From Bacillus pseudomycoides (GTDB taxonomy: Bacteria > Bacillota > Bacilli > Bacillales > Bacillaceae_G): DNA of 64,000 nt. Positions 1 to 8,030 of the stretch are shown piece after piece; the stretch's first letter is position 1; the number at the start of each line of letters is the position of its first letter. The notes under the pieces were generated by a model that saw only the letters and a list, made by a program, of their open reading frames with translations, was not told where the DNA came from and made no database searches. The position numbers and the translations under genes were made by a program. Location of the stretch: the NCBI RefSeq assembly GCF_022811845.1, contig NZ_CP064267.1, positions 124,001 through 188,000 of the forward strand, given 5' to 3'.

Positions 1-215
1 ACGGAAAATACCACATTGTAGAGGTAGATCATGAGCAAAAGATGAGTGCGAACCGCGTGAAGATGCAGAAGTACAGAAAGTTGATTGACTGTAATGTATT
101 TGAGAAACCACCAAAGTTTATTTGGTACACCACGACAGAATATAGAAGAAAGCAATTGCAGAAGCTTTGCGAGGGTTTAAACTGCAACATATTCACGGTT
201 ACTGATTTCCATTAA
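1..215 (+). CDS. Replication-relaxation family protein, C-terminal part (5' end outside window)
   Basis: The frame starting at base 3 is open from the window edge to a TAA at 213-215, giving about 70 residues. The tail contains 'KFIWYTTTEYRRKQL' and ends 'NIFTVTDFH', which fits the C-terminus of Replic_Relax proteins. These DNA-binding proteins occur in Gram-positive plasmids and conjugative elements, and the C-terminal region typically has a 'vTTTe.R' strand. The stop is followed after only 4 bases by a strong ribosome site for the next gene, so the two probably form one transcription unit. The family call rests on a short stretch and is tentative. It is one of the main hints that the window is plasmid or conjugative-element DNA. 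Confidence 0.5.
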   Translation, partial: GKYHIVEVDHEQKMSANRVKMQKYRKLIDCNVFEKPPKFIWYTTTEYRRKQLQKLCEGLNCNIFTVTDFH

Positions 216-233
216 AAATAAGGAGTGGTCCAC

Positions 234-698
234 ATGACAACTGAGACAATGAGCATCAAAGATTTTATGGATGGTAACTATGGAGCGAAGAAAAAGTGGA
301 GCTTGTTTAAAAAGAAAGCAAAGAAATACGCACCTGTGGCGGTGCGCGTTGGTCTTGTGATCGGTAGTGCTATTATATTCAGTAATATTATAGATATTCC
401 ACATGGATTTGCTGCTAGTCCTGATACAGATGTAAATGAGGTATTCAAAGATGCTCAATCAACAGATGGAAAGTTTAAAAATTATATAGATGGTCAACTG
501 TATAACAGGATTGTAAATGCATTTGAACCAGTAATCTTTTTAATCAAAGCAGTCTCATATCCAATTGCATCCGTTGTGGCGTTATGCGGTGGGCTGTTTA
601 TTATGGTTGGTAGCCAAGAACGGGGATTCTCCCTTATTTCAAGGGCGGGAATTGGCTATATCGTGGTTTTTGATGATTTCAGTAGAAAGCTTATGTAA
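234..698 (+). pseudogene. Small membrane protein, conjugation-pilin-like, truncated by tnpB fragment
   Basis: The start is taken at ATG 234, because AAGGAG at 220-225 lies 8 bases upstream; the GTG at 225 overlaps that site. A Lys-rich N-terminus is followed by a hydrophobic stretch ending in 'GFAA' (signal-like), a polar linker, then a second hydrophobic region around 'SVVALCGGLFIMVGS'. Two hydrophobic helices with a cleavable-looking leader resemble VirB2/TrbC-type pilin or other conjugation membrane proteins, which fits its position after a relaxation-protein gene. After 'GYIVV' (about base 664) the reading frame runs into inverted tnpB sequence and stops at 698, so the native C-terminus is lost. 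The conjugation role is inference. Confidence 0.5.
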
Positions 699-1203
699 GT
701 AATCAGCTCTTGCATTGGAAATTCTTTCATGAATACGAGCAACCTTTACACGTTGTTTATTCCAGTTCGAAGAACCTTTCGTTCTTCTGGAAAGGATACG
801 CTGTGCTTTCGCTAACTTTTCTTCTAACTATACGGAAGAATTTAGGGTTCTTGTATGTTGTACCATCAGAAAGAATGGCGAAATCTTTTAATCCAACATC
901 AATTCCACAAGTGGATTCCGTTTTAGGCATTTCTTGTACCTCTGTTTCGACGAGGATAGATACAAAGTATCTACCACTGGGGTTACGTCGAATTGTTGCA
1001 TTTAAAATACGACCTTCTACTTCACGACTTTTGGCAAAGCGAACAAGGCCAAGTTTCGGTAATTTCATTTTGTTACCTACAATCGCAATATTACCGTTCG
1101 TTTGCTTGGTTGTGTAGGATTGAACTTTATTCTTTTTAGACTTGAATCGTGGAATATCATTCTGTTTCTTGAAAAAACGTGAAAAGGCATCTGCGAGGTA
1201 TTT
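664..1203 (-). pseudogene. tnpB: TnpB (IS200/IS605 OrfB) internal fragment, frameshifted
   Basis: Read on the minus strand, this encodes the middle of a TnpB: 'LADAFSRFFKK', then 'IPRFKSKKN', then the RuvC-I motif 'CGIDVGLKDFA'. About 825 the frame is lost, and the continuation is found in another frame as 'KAQRILSRRTKGSSNW' followed by 'ARIHERISNARADYL'. The N-terminal DNA-binding part, RuvC-II and RuvC-III are all missing, so it cannot be a working nuclease. Its left junction interrupts the pilin-like gene near 664. Its right junction (about 1203) is the exact edge of the repeated segment shared with 48.1 kb. It is a transposition or recombination scar. Confidence 0.75.
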
Positions 1204-1972
1204 TTTAATCAAACTTTATTCGAAACCTACAACTAGAAATGATATGATTGCATTGTCAATATTATCTAATTATTAAAATGCGATATACGGAAACGGCAAA
1301 GGGGAGGAGAAATTATGGGCTTTTTTAGTAGGTTTTTCAAAAAGGTGGAACAAGTAAACGAACGTGAGGCAACCCTCAATGAATTAAATGAAGAACTATA
1401 TGTTGAATCTCCAATAGAAGAAGCAAATAGTTATTGGGTATCAATGGCACAAAATTTAATTGTCAATACTGTAAAGGCTGCTGACAATAATGTGGAACGC
1501 GCTTTTATTTTGGTTAACTTTAAAAAAGGTGAAGCTTCTTTTGATATTTTCTATCAAATTAATGGACAATTGTATTTTTGGAATCAGTTAGAAGATCAGG
1601 CGATTAGAGAAAGAATTAAGAACGAGTTGTTACCTCAAGCTTCGGAAGTTTCAGATGCAGTAAACCAGTAATTCCATGAAGCGGAACATCCTACAATCTC
1701 GTTTGCAGAATTGCAATTTGAATGGGAAACAAAGGCCTGGTTTTCACACATCATCTGGGAAGACGACCCCGCCTCTCAATTACCAAAAGCTCAAATATTA
1801 AACGAATGGTTCAGCCTAATCAAAAAGGAAACTTAGAATAAACCACTTGATAGTGATACAAAATTTTCTTGGTATCCATCAATCTCTTAAAAATCTAACA
1901 GTATTTGAAAAAAGGGATATCGTTGAAATCATTTGATAGATTTAAAAGGAAGAAAGACTATCACAACACGAA
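1203..1972 (+). repeat. Repeat A, copy 1 (partner 48126-48898)
   Basis: About 770 bases are nearly identical, in the same orientation, to 48126-48898. The similarity starts at 'TTTTAATCAAACTTTATTCG' and includes the promoter region, the ribosome site and the whole of the gene at 1315, running into the first codons of the next gene. The left edge coincides with the end of the tnpB fragment. The copies differ by scattered substitutions, two of which create stop codons in this copy. Confidence 0.9.
1315..1890 (+). pseudogene. Unrecognised 191-residue protein, copy broken by two nonsense mutations
   Basis: This is the decayed copy of the intact gene at 48240-48815. It starts at ATG 1315 after GGGGAGGAG. 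Translation stops at TAA 1669-1671, where the intact copy has CAA (Gln). A second stop (TAG, CAG in the intact copy) lies near 1835. The rest of the frame is preserved, so the mutations are recent. The product would be a soluble acidic protein with a short basic amphipathic N-terminus ('FFSRFFKKVEQ'). I do not recognise the family. The length and the pairing with another small acidic gene are reminiscent of immunity proteins of polymorphic-toxin loci, but no toxin is visible nearby. Confidence 0.75.
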
Positions 1973-2462
1973 AAGTATTGTAGAAGAACTCGAAATTTTG
2001 AATGTTGAGACGATACACGGATATAAACAAAAATACTTTCAAGAATCAAAGTTCATCTGGAAAACTTTGGTCCCAAAACAAGGGCAAGCGGATAATTTAC
2101 AAGGGGAATTACTGCGTCAAATCGAAAAACTTAGGTATGAAGCTCAGAATAATGGGAATATAAATTGGGATGATAATTTTGAATATTTTTGTGCTTTTAT
2201 AAACACATCTCTTAAAAATGAATCAAGTCTATCAACGAATCAAAAAGAAACTGTAGATTTAATCATGAGGGAAATTCAAAAACATGGTCAATATGCTCAT
2301 AACTTAAATACGAATCAAGTTTCTGACAACCTTTTTGACGTTATGAAAATTGCCTATGTTGACGACGACATATATGATTTTATTGCAGATTGCATTAGTG
2401 TTGTTTATATTAACCATCCTGAACCAATCACCTTTACAAAAAAAGAGGGTGTTTATAGGTAA
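1923..2462 (+). CDS. Unrecognised small soluble protein (179 aa), possibly immunity-like
   Basis: The start is most likely TTG 1923, preceded by AAAAAGGGA; another TTG at 1905 would sit within that ribosome site. The product is a hydrophilic protein, basic at the N-terminus ('FDRFKRKKDYHN') and acidic towards the C-terminus ('AYVDDDIYDF'), without signal peptide or membrane segment. It follows the broken gene at 1315 closely and was probably co-transcribed with it. In the second copy of this repeat only its first ~20 codons survive (48848-48916). Its family is unknown to me; a role as a toxin-immunity protein is speculation from size and pairing. Confidence 0.6.
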   Translation: MKSFDRFKRKKDYHNTKSIVEELEILNVETIHGYKQKYFQESKFIWKTLVPKQGQADNLQGELLRQIEKLRYEAQNNGNINWDDNFEYFCAFINTSLKNESSLSTNQKETVDLIMREIQKHGQYAHNLNTNQVSDNLFDVMKIAYVDDDIYDFIADCISVVYINHPEPITFTKKEGVYR

Positions 2463-2489
2463 TACGAGTATCTAAATCACTAAATAGCA

Positions 2490-2557
2490 TATAAAATTGA
2501 AGATAAAAAATTACAAAAGCAAGCAAAACAAGTAGAGGAATCTTATGAACCTCCCGC
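2490..2557 (+). pseudogene. Short coiled-coil coding remnant abutting IS end
   Basis: A frame reading 'YKIEDKKLQKQAKQVEESYE' runs into the IS right-end hairpin at 2553. It has a coding look (Lys/Gln/Glu-rich, helical) but no start codon and an in-frame stop just upstream. It may be the severed N-terminal part of the coiled-coil gene that resumes at 4233 beyond the inserted IS. That link is inference only. Confidence 0.25.
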
Positions 2558-2586
2558 CACTTACCACATTCGTGCTTGAAGTGGGG
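2553..2586 (-). ncRNA. IS right-end hairpin, probable part of the TnpB guide-RNA region
   Basis: The imperfect palindrome CCGCCACTT / AAGTGGGGG lies directly past the tnpB stop. In IS200/IS605 elements this region both forms the transposase-recognised end and contributes the scaffold of the omega RNA that guides TnpB. Here the position is visible; transcription is inferred. Confidence 0.4.
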
Positions 2587-2603
2587 GTTTCTTATGTATC
2601 GTC

Positions 2604-4082
2604 CTATCGGACGCTTAACACTCGTGGGTGGGACACAGCACCCTCTATTCCATTTGATTTGAAAGGTTCAAATGCATTTGGAACTACTTTTCGTAAAATA
2701 TTTCTGGCACCATTTACATCCGCATTGAGATAGGTACCTTCAGCTGAGCGATATAAACCTCGTTTCACACGTTTCACCGTAAACACCTGCTCAATTTCAG
2801 TTTGACCGTAAGTTGGAATATCATCAAAATCTAGAAAACTCGCTTTTGATGTATAGCTTTCTTCAACCGTTACAACATGAATACCTTTGGTATTCGCCTT
2901 ATACGTTATCTGTTGGATGAATAAATTATGCGGCAATTGAACAAAGTTCTGTTTTGCATCTTTCCTCATTTCCACTTCTTGTTTCCATCCATCGTTTTTT
3001 CCCACAATAATCGTATCAATACCTTCTTGTACTGCTAGCTGGACGATGTTGTAACTTATTTTGTGGAACATATCTTTGATTTTCAAAAAACGTTTTCGGT
3101 CTAAATGCTCTAGTTTCTTAGAAGTAAAGAGACCTTCTCGTTTTTCTTTTCCTTGACGTAAGATCCCATATAAATACGCACGCTTCTTATTGTAGTATTG
3201 ATTGATGCTTTTCACGGTTTTGCCCTTTACGATAACAGGTCTACGACCTGTATTCATAACGATGGTTGCAAGATTGTTCACACCTAAATCGATACTCATC
3301 ATGCGTTCATATTTCGGTTTTTCCGGGATTTCCACTATGTTGTTTTGTTTATATACCATTTCCACAGTAAATTGGTTGTAAGAAGGGATTACACGAACCT
3401 GTTGTAACTTCCCATCAAATTCAGCTACTTTCCCAATACATAACCTTTGCTTTGTTTTGGGGAATTTAAGATACATCCCATTTTGGATTTTGCAATCTTG
3501 GTTTGTGAAGTACACTTCTTTCACCATGGTTTTTCTATATTTTGGTATTTTTGGTCTGCCGCTAAACTTAGATGGATTGATCGCATATTCTTCAATGGAT
3601 GCAAAAAAACTACTCCAATCTTGATACACTGCCTTCATCACACCTTGACTACTTTGAGCGGGAAGCAATTTGTAATCCGCTTGCTTCATGCTTTTGAATA
3701 AAGCGTCCAGTAGGTTGTAAGACGGGAACGACTTTTCCTTTTTAGGCATTTCCATCAGGTTCAGCTTTACTTCTTTTTGCTCTTCCGCTGGTTTCTTACT
3801 TTCCATCAATAACTTCTTTTCATACGCTTTGTGTTGATTTTCATTTACCAACGGTAAATGCATACGTAATTGGTCCATTACCTCTTGTTGTAAAGGTTGT
3901 AATGATTTCTCGCTTTTTAAAGACGTATAAATTTGACGAATGTAAAAGTTTGTCGTATTATACATGTTTTTAGCAAATTGACACATTTCCTTACAATACG
4001 AAAACATTGGATGCGTTGGTGAAATATGAATTTGAAACGTGCGATACGTATTTGGATTCTTGTCCTTTTTCTTCTTTTTCAT
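2604..4082 (-). CDS. tnpB: TnpB, RNA-guided endonuclease of IS1341-type element
   Basis: The product is 492 residues with a Lys-rich start and a ribosome site AAAGGAGG just upstream. RuvC-I is clear ('SIDLGVNNLATIV'), and RuvC-III Asp is in 'LNADVNGARNIL'. At RuvC-II the usual 'xxIEDL' Glu is absent; the segment reads 'IIVGKNDGWKQE', followed about 50 residues later by 'VEESYTSKASFLD'. No CxxC zinc-finger pairs are seen. This layout matches the TnpB branch described as having a rearranged RuvC site, with the glutamate supplied from the 'EESYTSK' segment. So it is probably active rather than dead. TnpB cuts the donor joint guided by its omega RNA and so favours IS retention. The frame is intact over its full length. 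Confidence 0.9.
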   Translation of the reverse strand: MKKKKKDKNPNTYRTFQIHISPTHPMFSYCKEMCQFAKNMYNTTNFYIRQIYTSLKSEKSLQPLQQEVMDQLRMHLPLVNENQHKAYEKKLLMESKKPAEEQKEVKLNLMEMPKKEKSFPSYNLLDALFKSMKQADYKLLPAQSSQGVMKAVYQDWSSFFASIEEYAINPSKFSGRPKIPKYRKTMVKEVYFTNQDCKIQNGMYLKFPKTKQRLCIGKVAEFDGKLQQVRVIPSYNQFTVEMVYKQNNIVEIPEKPKYERMMSIDLGVNNLATIVMNTGRRPVIVKGKTVKSINQYYNKKRAYLYGILRQGKEKREGLFTSKKLEHLDRKRFLKIKDMFHKISYNIVQLAVQEGIDTIIVGKNDGWKQEVEMRKDAKQNFVQLPHNLFIQQITYKANTKGIHVVTVEESYTSKASFLDFDDIPTYGQTEIEQVFTVKRVKRGLYRSAEGTYLNADVNGARNILRKVVPNAFEPFKSNGIEGAVSHPRVLSVR

Positions 4083-4180
4083 TTGCGCACCTCCTTTCCG
4101 AAATCAATGTATCATAATGAAAAGAAATATGCGACTGATAAGGGCATTCTCGTCACAAAAAAATAAAAAAACGGCATTCA

Positions 4181-4219
4181 GCCCCCACCTACAACTTATC
4201 AGTTGTTGAGGAAGGGGGT
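4181..4219 (-). repeat. IS200/IS605 left-end hairpin
   Basis: A GCCCCC...GGGGGT outer stem encloses ACAACT/AGTTGT with a short TATC loop. It sits about 100 bases upstream of the tnpB start, as expected for the left end of this element type. Confidence 0.6.
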
Positions 4220-4232
4220 ACTCTGCCGGTAA

Positions 4233-4496
4233 ATGGATAGAAATCGTTATGAAGCTTTTCAAAAAATGAATAAAAAATACACGGAATCATTGACGTTGGA
4301 AAAAGATTTTTATGAGAAGTTAAAAGATAGAGAAACAAAACTAAAAGAGATTGGCGAGAGGGTTAAAGCTATTAATACATTGTATGACGAAACAGAAAAA
4401 GAAAAAGAGAAGTTTAATCAATACACAAAAAGATATAATGAAGGAAAACTGGCATTCTATAAAGAAGCGAAGATTAAGATCAAAGAAGAAAAGTAA
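4233..4496 (+). CDS. Small coiled-coil protein, possibly a 3' gene remnant
   Basis: The product is 87 residues, very rich in Lys and Glu, with heptad-like spacing ('RETKLKEIGERVKAINTLYDETEKEKEK'), suggesting a single long coiled coil. No signal peptide is seen. The ATG lies directly after an in-frame TAA and a few bases beyond the IS left end; there is no convincing ribosome site. It may therefore be the tail of a gene split by the IS rather than an independent gene. A good terminator follows at 4514-4550. Similar Lys/Glu-rich small proteins occur in conjugation and phage modules, but I cannot assign a function. Confidence 0.45.
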   Translation: MDRNRYEAFQKMNKKYTESLTLEKDFYEKLKDRETKLKEIGERVKAINTLYDETEKEKEKFNQYTKRYNEGKLAFYKEAKIKIKEEK

Positions 4497-4513
4497 AAGG
4501 AAACATAGAAAAA

Positions 4514-4550
4514 AAGGAAGGGAATTATTAGAATTCTCTTCCTTTTTTCT
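4514..4550 (+). terminator. Rho-independent terminator
   Basis: Stem AAGGAAGGGAATT (4514-4526) pairs with AATTCTCTTCCTT (4532-4544), followed by a T run. It ends the coiled-coil gene unit. Confidence 0.75.
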
Positions 4551-4973
4551 GTAGGGAAATTCATGTTCATAAGCTGTTAAGTATGTCAAAAAATACTATA
4601 GAATATTACCTTCTTTATTATAACAACATAAAACAGATATAAATATGAAATATTGCATATCGAAATAAAAAAGATATATATGTGTATAAGCGCTCGTTTG
4701 AAGAGGGAGAACTGTATGCGCGGTTGTCCCGGAAAGGACTCTTCTGATATCTTGTATGGCTAACTAACCTCGTTAGTGGGGAGCATTTCTAAGTTTTTAG
4801 AGATTTTAGGAAAATTCCTTACTTCAAATTTCCTAAGTGGGGTAGTTCAAGAACACAGTAATGCACAAGGGCGTGCACTTGCTCTAGTTAACTATTAATT
4901 TGACTAGTGTAAGTATAGGAGATGGGGCTAGAAATTGGAATGATGAAGCTTCGTCAGCAATCGTAAAATCGAA

Positions 4974-5245
4974 TTAAAATTAGTGAAAAAAGAACCCTTA
5001 GGGGTTCTTTTTTCTTGGCATATTTACAACATGGAGACAATTGAGATGACTCTTTCAAATCCTTATTAGGGGAAAGGTTTTGAAAAAGTTTAGCTTGTAT
5101 TCATTTTTACATAAATGTTAAATATAGTAAATTGATAATATGTAGACTCACTATTACCAATATTCAATTAAAATAGTTATTACTATGTTTATAGTGAAAA
5201 TAGTGTTTGAAAAGAAAAGATACCCTAAGGTGTCTTCCCTCGACT
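4974..5245 (+). repeat. Repeat B, copy 1 (partner 51147-51420)
   Basis: About 270 bases, starting at TTAAAATTAGTGAAAAAAG and ending in the GACACC/GGTGTC-type hairpin region, are nearly identical and in the same orientation at 51147-51420. It contains a terminator and no gene. Confidence 0.85.
4986..5014 (+). terminator. Rho-independent terminator in repeat B
   Basis: AAAAAAGAACCC / GGGTTCTTTTTT with a short TTAG loop. The same hairpin recurs at 51157-51186. Confidence 0.85.
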
Positions 5246-5477
5246 GGATAAACGCTCTAATTTTAACGGTACTCCAACAGAAGTCCTCTTCCTCAAGCAC
5301 CTGTAGGACATAGTCCAGTGGTAGGGAGGGGATGAATGTTGGTCGTGCACAGCACGAAGTTTCTATTTCCTTTTTATGTAATTCTATGTATACTGGTAAT
5401 AGGGATGGGAACATATATTCTGGTTTTATTTTTAGGAATCTGAAACACTATAACGAAAAAAGAGGAGGGTGATGACA

Positions 5478-5668
5478 ATGTTGCTAAGCCGAAAATATGA
5501 AATTTTTCCAACGAAAGAACAAAAAGAAACGTTAGACCGCTGGCTACAATATTGTCGTGAAACCTATAACTCTGCTCTTTTAGATAAACAAAGAAAATAT
5601 AAGGAAAATAATGAATTATATACACGTTCTGACATGCAAAAGCAACAAACGATGCGCAACAATTCTCT
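5478..5668 (+). pseudogene. tnpB: TnpB N-terminal fragment
   Basis: ATG 5478 follows GGAGG by 9 bases. The frame encodes 'LLSRKYEIFPTKEQKETLDRWLQYCRETYN', the classic first helices (OrfB_IS605 N-terminal domain) of a TnpB. After about 60 residues it runs without a break into the tail of an unrelated pepV gene, and the frame stops at about 5699. The RuvC domain is gone. The ribosome site is intact, so a ~74-residue hybrid peptide could still be made. Confidence 0.75.
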
Positions 5669-5929
5669 ACACATTATACCCCTGCCGATCATCCAATGAT
5701 TAAAACACTACAATCGGCTTATCAATCGATTACAGGGGATGAACCCACACTTTTAACATCGGGCGGGGGAACATATGCAGCGTTAATGAAAAATGCAGTG
5801 GCTTACGGTGCGCTTTTCCCTGGTAAGGTAGATAGCTCTCACCAAATTGATGAATTTATAGAAATCGATGATTTAATCAAAGCGACAGCCAGCTATGCCA
5901 AAGCATTATATGAATTAAGCCACTTATAA
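5669..5929 (+). pseudogene. pepV: PepV-type dipeptidase, C-terminal fragment
   Basis: The frame 'THYTPADHPMIKTLQSAY...' continues to 'LTSGGGTYAALMKNAVAYG' and 'DSSHQIDEFIEIDDLIKATASYAKALYEL'. This is the C-terminal part of an M20 family dipeptidase (PepV), including the GGGTYA and H-x-x-DE metal/substrate-site region. The N-terminal four-fifths are missing and replaced by a tnpB start. PepV is normally a chromosomal housekeeping peptidase, so this tail is a captured chromosomal scrap. Confidence 0.75.
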
Positions 5930-6179
5930 AATCAAAGGCCAGGTATGTCGTTTAGCCAACAGTTCAACTAGAAAAATAAAATGTACCCTATAGAGTAGAC
6001 ACTTAAAAAGGTCTGCCCTATAGAGTACTTTACTTGTCATGATGAAGGAATAAAAGCTGGATGAGCCGAATAAGTCATAGTGATCATGGTTTTGTTGTAT
6101 TCTCAATATAAATGATTGGAGTATTTCATTGAGAATATTTTTTCGTTATATGGCCGACAGTCGAAAATGAAGGTTATTT

Positions 6180-6299
6180 TATGCGTATGAATGGCTTTTT
6201 TCGAAGTTGATTGAGGATTATTGTTATCGTCACCCGGAAATTTCGGATTACCCTGCCATGTTGGAGAGAATTAGAAGCTGGAGAGAAAGGTATGTCTAA
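6180..6299 (+). pseudogene. Unrecognised gene fragment (C-terminal 39 codons)
   Basis: The frame 'YAYEWLFSKLIEDYCYRHPE...' ends 'LERIRSWRERYV' at a TAA. It has a clear protein-like composition but no start, and the preceding coding-like sequence is in another frame. It is the tail of a lost gene; family not recognised. The rest of 5930-6422 shows nothing further. Confidence 0.35.
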
Positions 6300-6422
6300 T
6301 ATGGAAGGGACCGCTTGGATTTGGTTTTTACCTTTTTAGGACCGATTAATTATACTATAGTCAGATTTTTTCTTGTCTTTTAACTTTGAAAGATTACACT
6401 AAACAGTGAGGAGATTGGTTGT

Positions 6423-6920
6423 ATGCAAGTTGTAACCAAAATGTTTTTAGAACAACTCGACATGCATTGTCATGAGAATGATTGGTTTGCATCCATGGAT
6501 CAGGCGCTTCATGGAGTCAGCGCAGCTGAGGCAGCATGGACAAGTTCGGGAATCAGCAATTCGATTTGGCAGATTGTCAACCACTTGATATTTTGGAATG
6601 AAGACGTAATCCATCGAATCAAGGTCACAGAGAATCCGCATAAGGCAGAAGACAATGAAGAAACCTTTGGAAATCCGGGGGATCCAGAAGACGAAATTGG
6701 GTGGGCCCAGACAGTGCAGCGCCTCAATGAAGTCATGAATAAATTAAAAACGGTCATTGCGGACCTTGACGATGAAAAGTTAAAAGCTCCGTATGCAGCT
6801 AACAGGTACTCTATTGAGCGTTTACTCAGCAATATCATGATGCACGATACATATCATCTCGGCCAAATTGTTCTGTTGCGAAAGTTGCAATCCTCTTGGG
6901 GCGGCGTTGATTGGTCCTAA
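6423..6920 (+). CDS. DinB-family metal-binding four-helix protein
   Basis: The product is 165 residues, starting at ATG 6423 with GAGGAG 10 bases upstream. DinB/YfiT-like proteins are small four-helix bundles that bind a metal through three histidines. Here they are plausibly His54 ('WQIVNHLIFWN') and His141/His145 ('MMHDTYHLGQI'), at the spacing typical for the family. 'IWQIVNHLIFWNE' is the diagnostic helix. Bacillus genomes carry many members; most are proposed thiol-dependent (bacillithiol) transferases or are uncharacterised. The gene is intact and stands alone among debris. Its specific substrate cannot be told from sequence. Confidence 0.85.
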   Translation: MQVVTKMFLEQLDMHCHENDWFASMDQALHGVSAAEAAWTSSGISNSIWQIVNHLIFWNEDVIHRIKVTENPHKAEDNEETFGNPGDPEDEIGWAQTVQRLNEVMNKLKTVIADLDDEKLKAPYAANRYSIERLLSNIMMHDTYHLGQIVLLRKLQSSWGGVDWS

Positions 6921-7449
6921 AGCACCATAATTCAGCGACCTTCCTCGCCCAGCCGTAGAAACAGTATTGAAGGTGTGAAACCCCTTTACATTCTCTATAT
7001 GGTGAAGCGGGTGATTTTCCTGCTTTATGGATGGCTAAACGGATGTGATAGTCAAATAAATTAGAACGTATTTGCAGAGAGATCTTTCGCATATTTCATT
7101 GTTTAACAGTCGGGCGCTTTTCTTAAATAAGAAGGCGTCTTTTTGCATGTACAACACAATAGGATTTGAGTTTAATGAGCCGTAAAAAAAGGTTGTGAAG
7201 TCCTGTACTTAAAGTAAAGGGGTGCTTTTCTTCAATAAGCATCTTCAACAATCGGGCGCTATTGTGGAGCAACATAGATAGGAAATGATTAAACTTTTTT
7301 ATAAGCGAGTGAACCAACTGAAAATATTAAGAGCGTGTTTTAATTAATATTTTTTCAAAACACGCTCTTTTGTATGATTGTTTATCAAGATTATTAGTAT
7401 CAATCTAATCAAACTTTATTTTAAAGCAACACCAGCATTTTGTTTGGAA
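6921..7449. other. Non-coding interval with short TCGGGCGC repeats
   Basis: No gene is seen. Near 7110 (AGTCGGGCGCTTTTCTT) and 7248 (AATCGGGCGCTATTGTGGAG) two related short motifs occur, with a third, diverged one at about 60852 (AATCGGGCACTATTATAGAG). They resemble dispersed B. cereus-group intergenic repeats. A strong terminator lies at 7329-7371. Confidence 0.4.
7329..7371. terminator. Rho-independent terminator, probably bidirectional
   Basis: AAGAGCGTGTTTT pairs with AAAACACGCTCTT around an AT-rich loop. On the minus strand it would end the lipoprotein gene at 7450. Confidence 0.7.
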
Positions 7450-7815
7450 TTATTTCTTTCTTAAACTTGTCTCATACTCTTTTACTTCATCCAGCGTTTT
7501 AAATACTAATACATTAAAAATCTCTTTTTCATTACCACAAATCACAACAAATCCATCAGTTGTTTGTAATACTCTTCCTACATTTCCATTTGGAAGTGAA
7601 ATGCTAGTCGGATGTTTAATATGCATCTTATTCTTCTTGGCAATATATTCATCAATCGGCATCTTAATGGGGAATTCATTTTGCAATTCTTTGGTGGTAT
7701 ACAGGGAAGCGGAATTTTCATTCTTTGCTGAGGCTTTTTGATAACTTGGTGTACAAGCTGTTAAAGAAATGAATAATGACCCGGAAACAAAAAGCAAAGA
7801 AAGCTTTTCAAACAT
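7450..7815 (-). CDS. Small secreted lipoprotein (121 aa), unknown function
   Basis: The start is placed at ATG 7813-7815 because GGAG lies 9 bases upstream, and because it gives a clean lipoprotein signal peptide: 'MFEKLSLLFVSGSLFISLTAC', with lipobox LTAC. After lipidation of that Cys the mature protein is about 100 hydrophilic residues ('YIAKKNKMHIKHPTSISL', 'GFVVICGNEKEIFNVLVF'). It would be anchored to the outer face of the membrane. No known domain is recognised. A short remnant resembling its 3' end recurs at about 51515-51545, so this gene was probably also part of the duplicated segment. Confidence 0.7.
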   Translation of the reverse strand: MFEKLSLLFVSGSLFISLTACTPSYQKASAKNENSASLYTTKELQNEFPIKMPIDEYIAKKNKMHIKHPTSISLPNGNVGRVLQTTDGFVVICGNEKEIFNVLVFKTLDEVKEYETSLRKK

Positions 7816-8030
7816 AAAATCATTCACTCCATTCAGTATCCAATTAGTCACCAAATTAGAATAGCAAAAGGGTTCTATTAATTTTGTTGCAATGTGTCTG
7901 TCGTAAAAAGAAAAGAATGTACTTATTTAGTGATTTTCCTCGAAATACTAAAAGGTTACTACGAAATTTTGTAGATATAGGGATAATATATGCATTAGGG
8001 ACGAGAAAAGTATGGACAAGCTTTATATGA

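Larger units (their letters stand above)
2549..4228 (-). mobile_element. tnpB-only IS200/IS605 (IS1341-type) element
   Basis: The element contains a single full-length tnpB flanked by subterminal hairpins typical of the superfamily: 2553-2586 (CCGCCACTT...AAGTGGGGG) at the tnpB 3' side (right end) and 4181-4219 (CCCCC...ACAACT/AGTTGT...GGGGG) at the left end. No tnpA is present, so it depends on a Y1 transposase in trans, for example the one at 59039. Exact cleavage points cannot be set from sequence alone. A guide (omega) RNA would be expected from the tnpB 3' end and the right end. Confidence 0.8.
4551..5460. other. Mostly non-coding interval with gene debris
   Basis: No full gene. At 4900-4977 a 26-codon fragment ends '...SIGDGARNWNDEASSAIVKSN', resembling the C-terminal strand of a beta/gamma-crystallin-like or I36 inhibitor-type secreted protein. 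It is followed by a terminator and repeat B. At 5295-5330 a ~30-base sequence (GACATAGTCCAGTGGTAGGG) recurs inverted at about 51550-51580. The rest shows no feature I can support. Confidence 0.5.

Noticed and set aside
2604..4082. Calling the TnpB a nuclease-dead repressor because RuvC-II lacks its usual Glu
   Set aside because: The GKNDGWKQ...EESYTSK pattern is a conserved subtype with a rearranged site, so loss of one position is not evidence of inactivity.
4341..4589. Open frames antisense and out of frame to the Lys/Glu-rich gene at 4233
   Set aside because: They are products of the repetitive AAG/GAA composition of the real gene.
4690..4790. A stretch resembling part of a structured RNA or group II intron (GGGAGAACTGTATGCGCGG)
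   Set aside because: No intron domain V, no reverse transcriptase gene and no second supporting motif.
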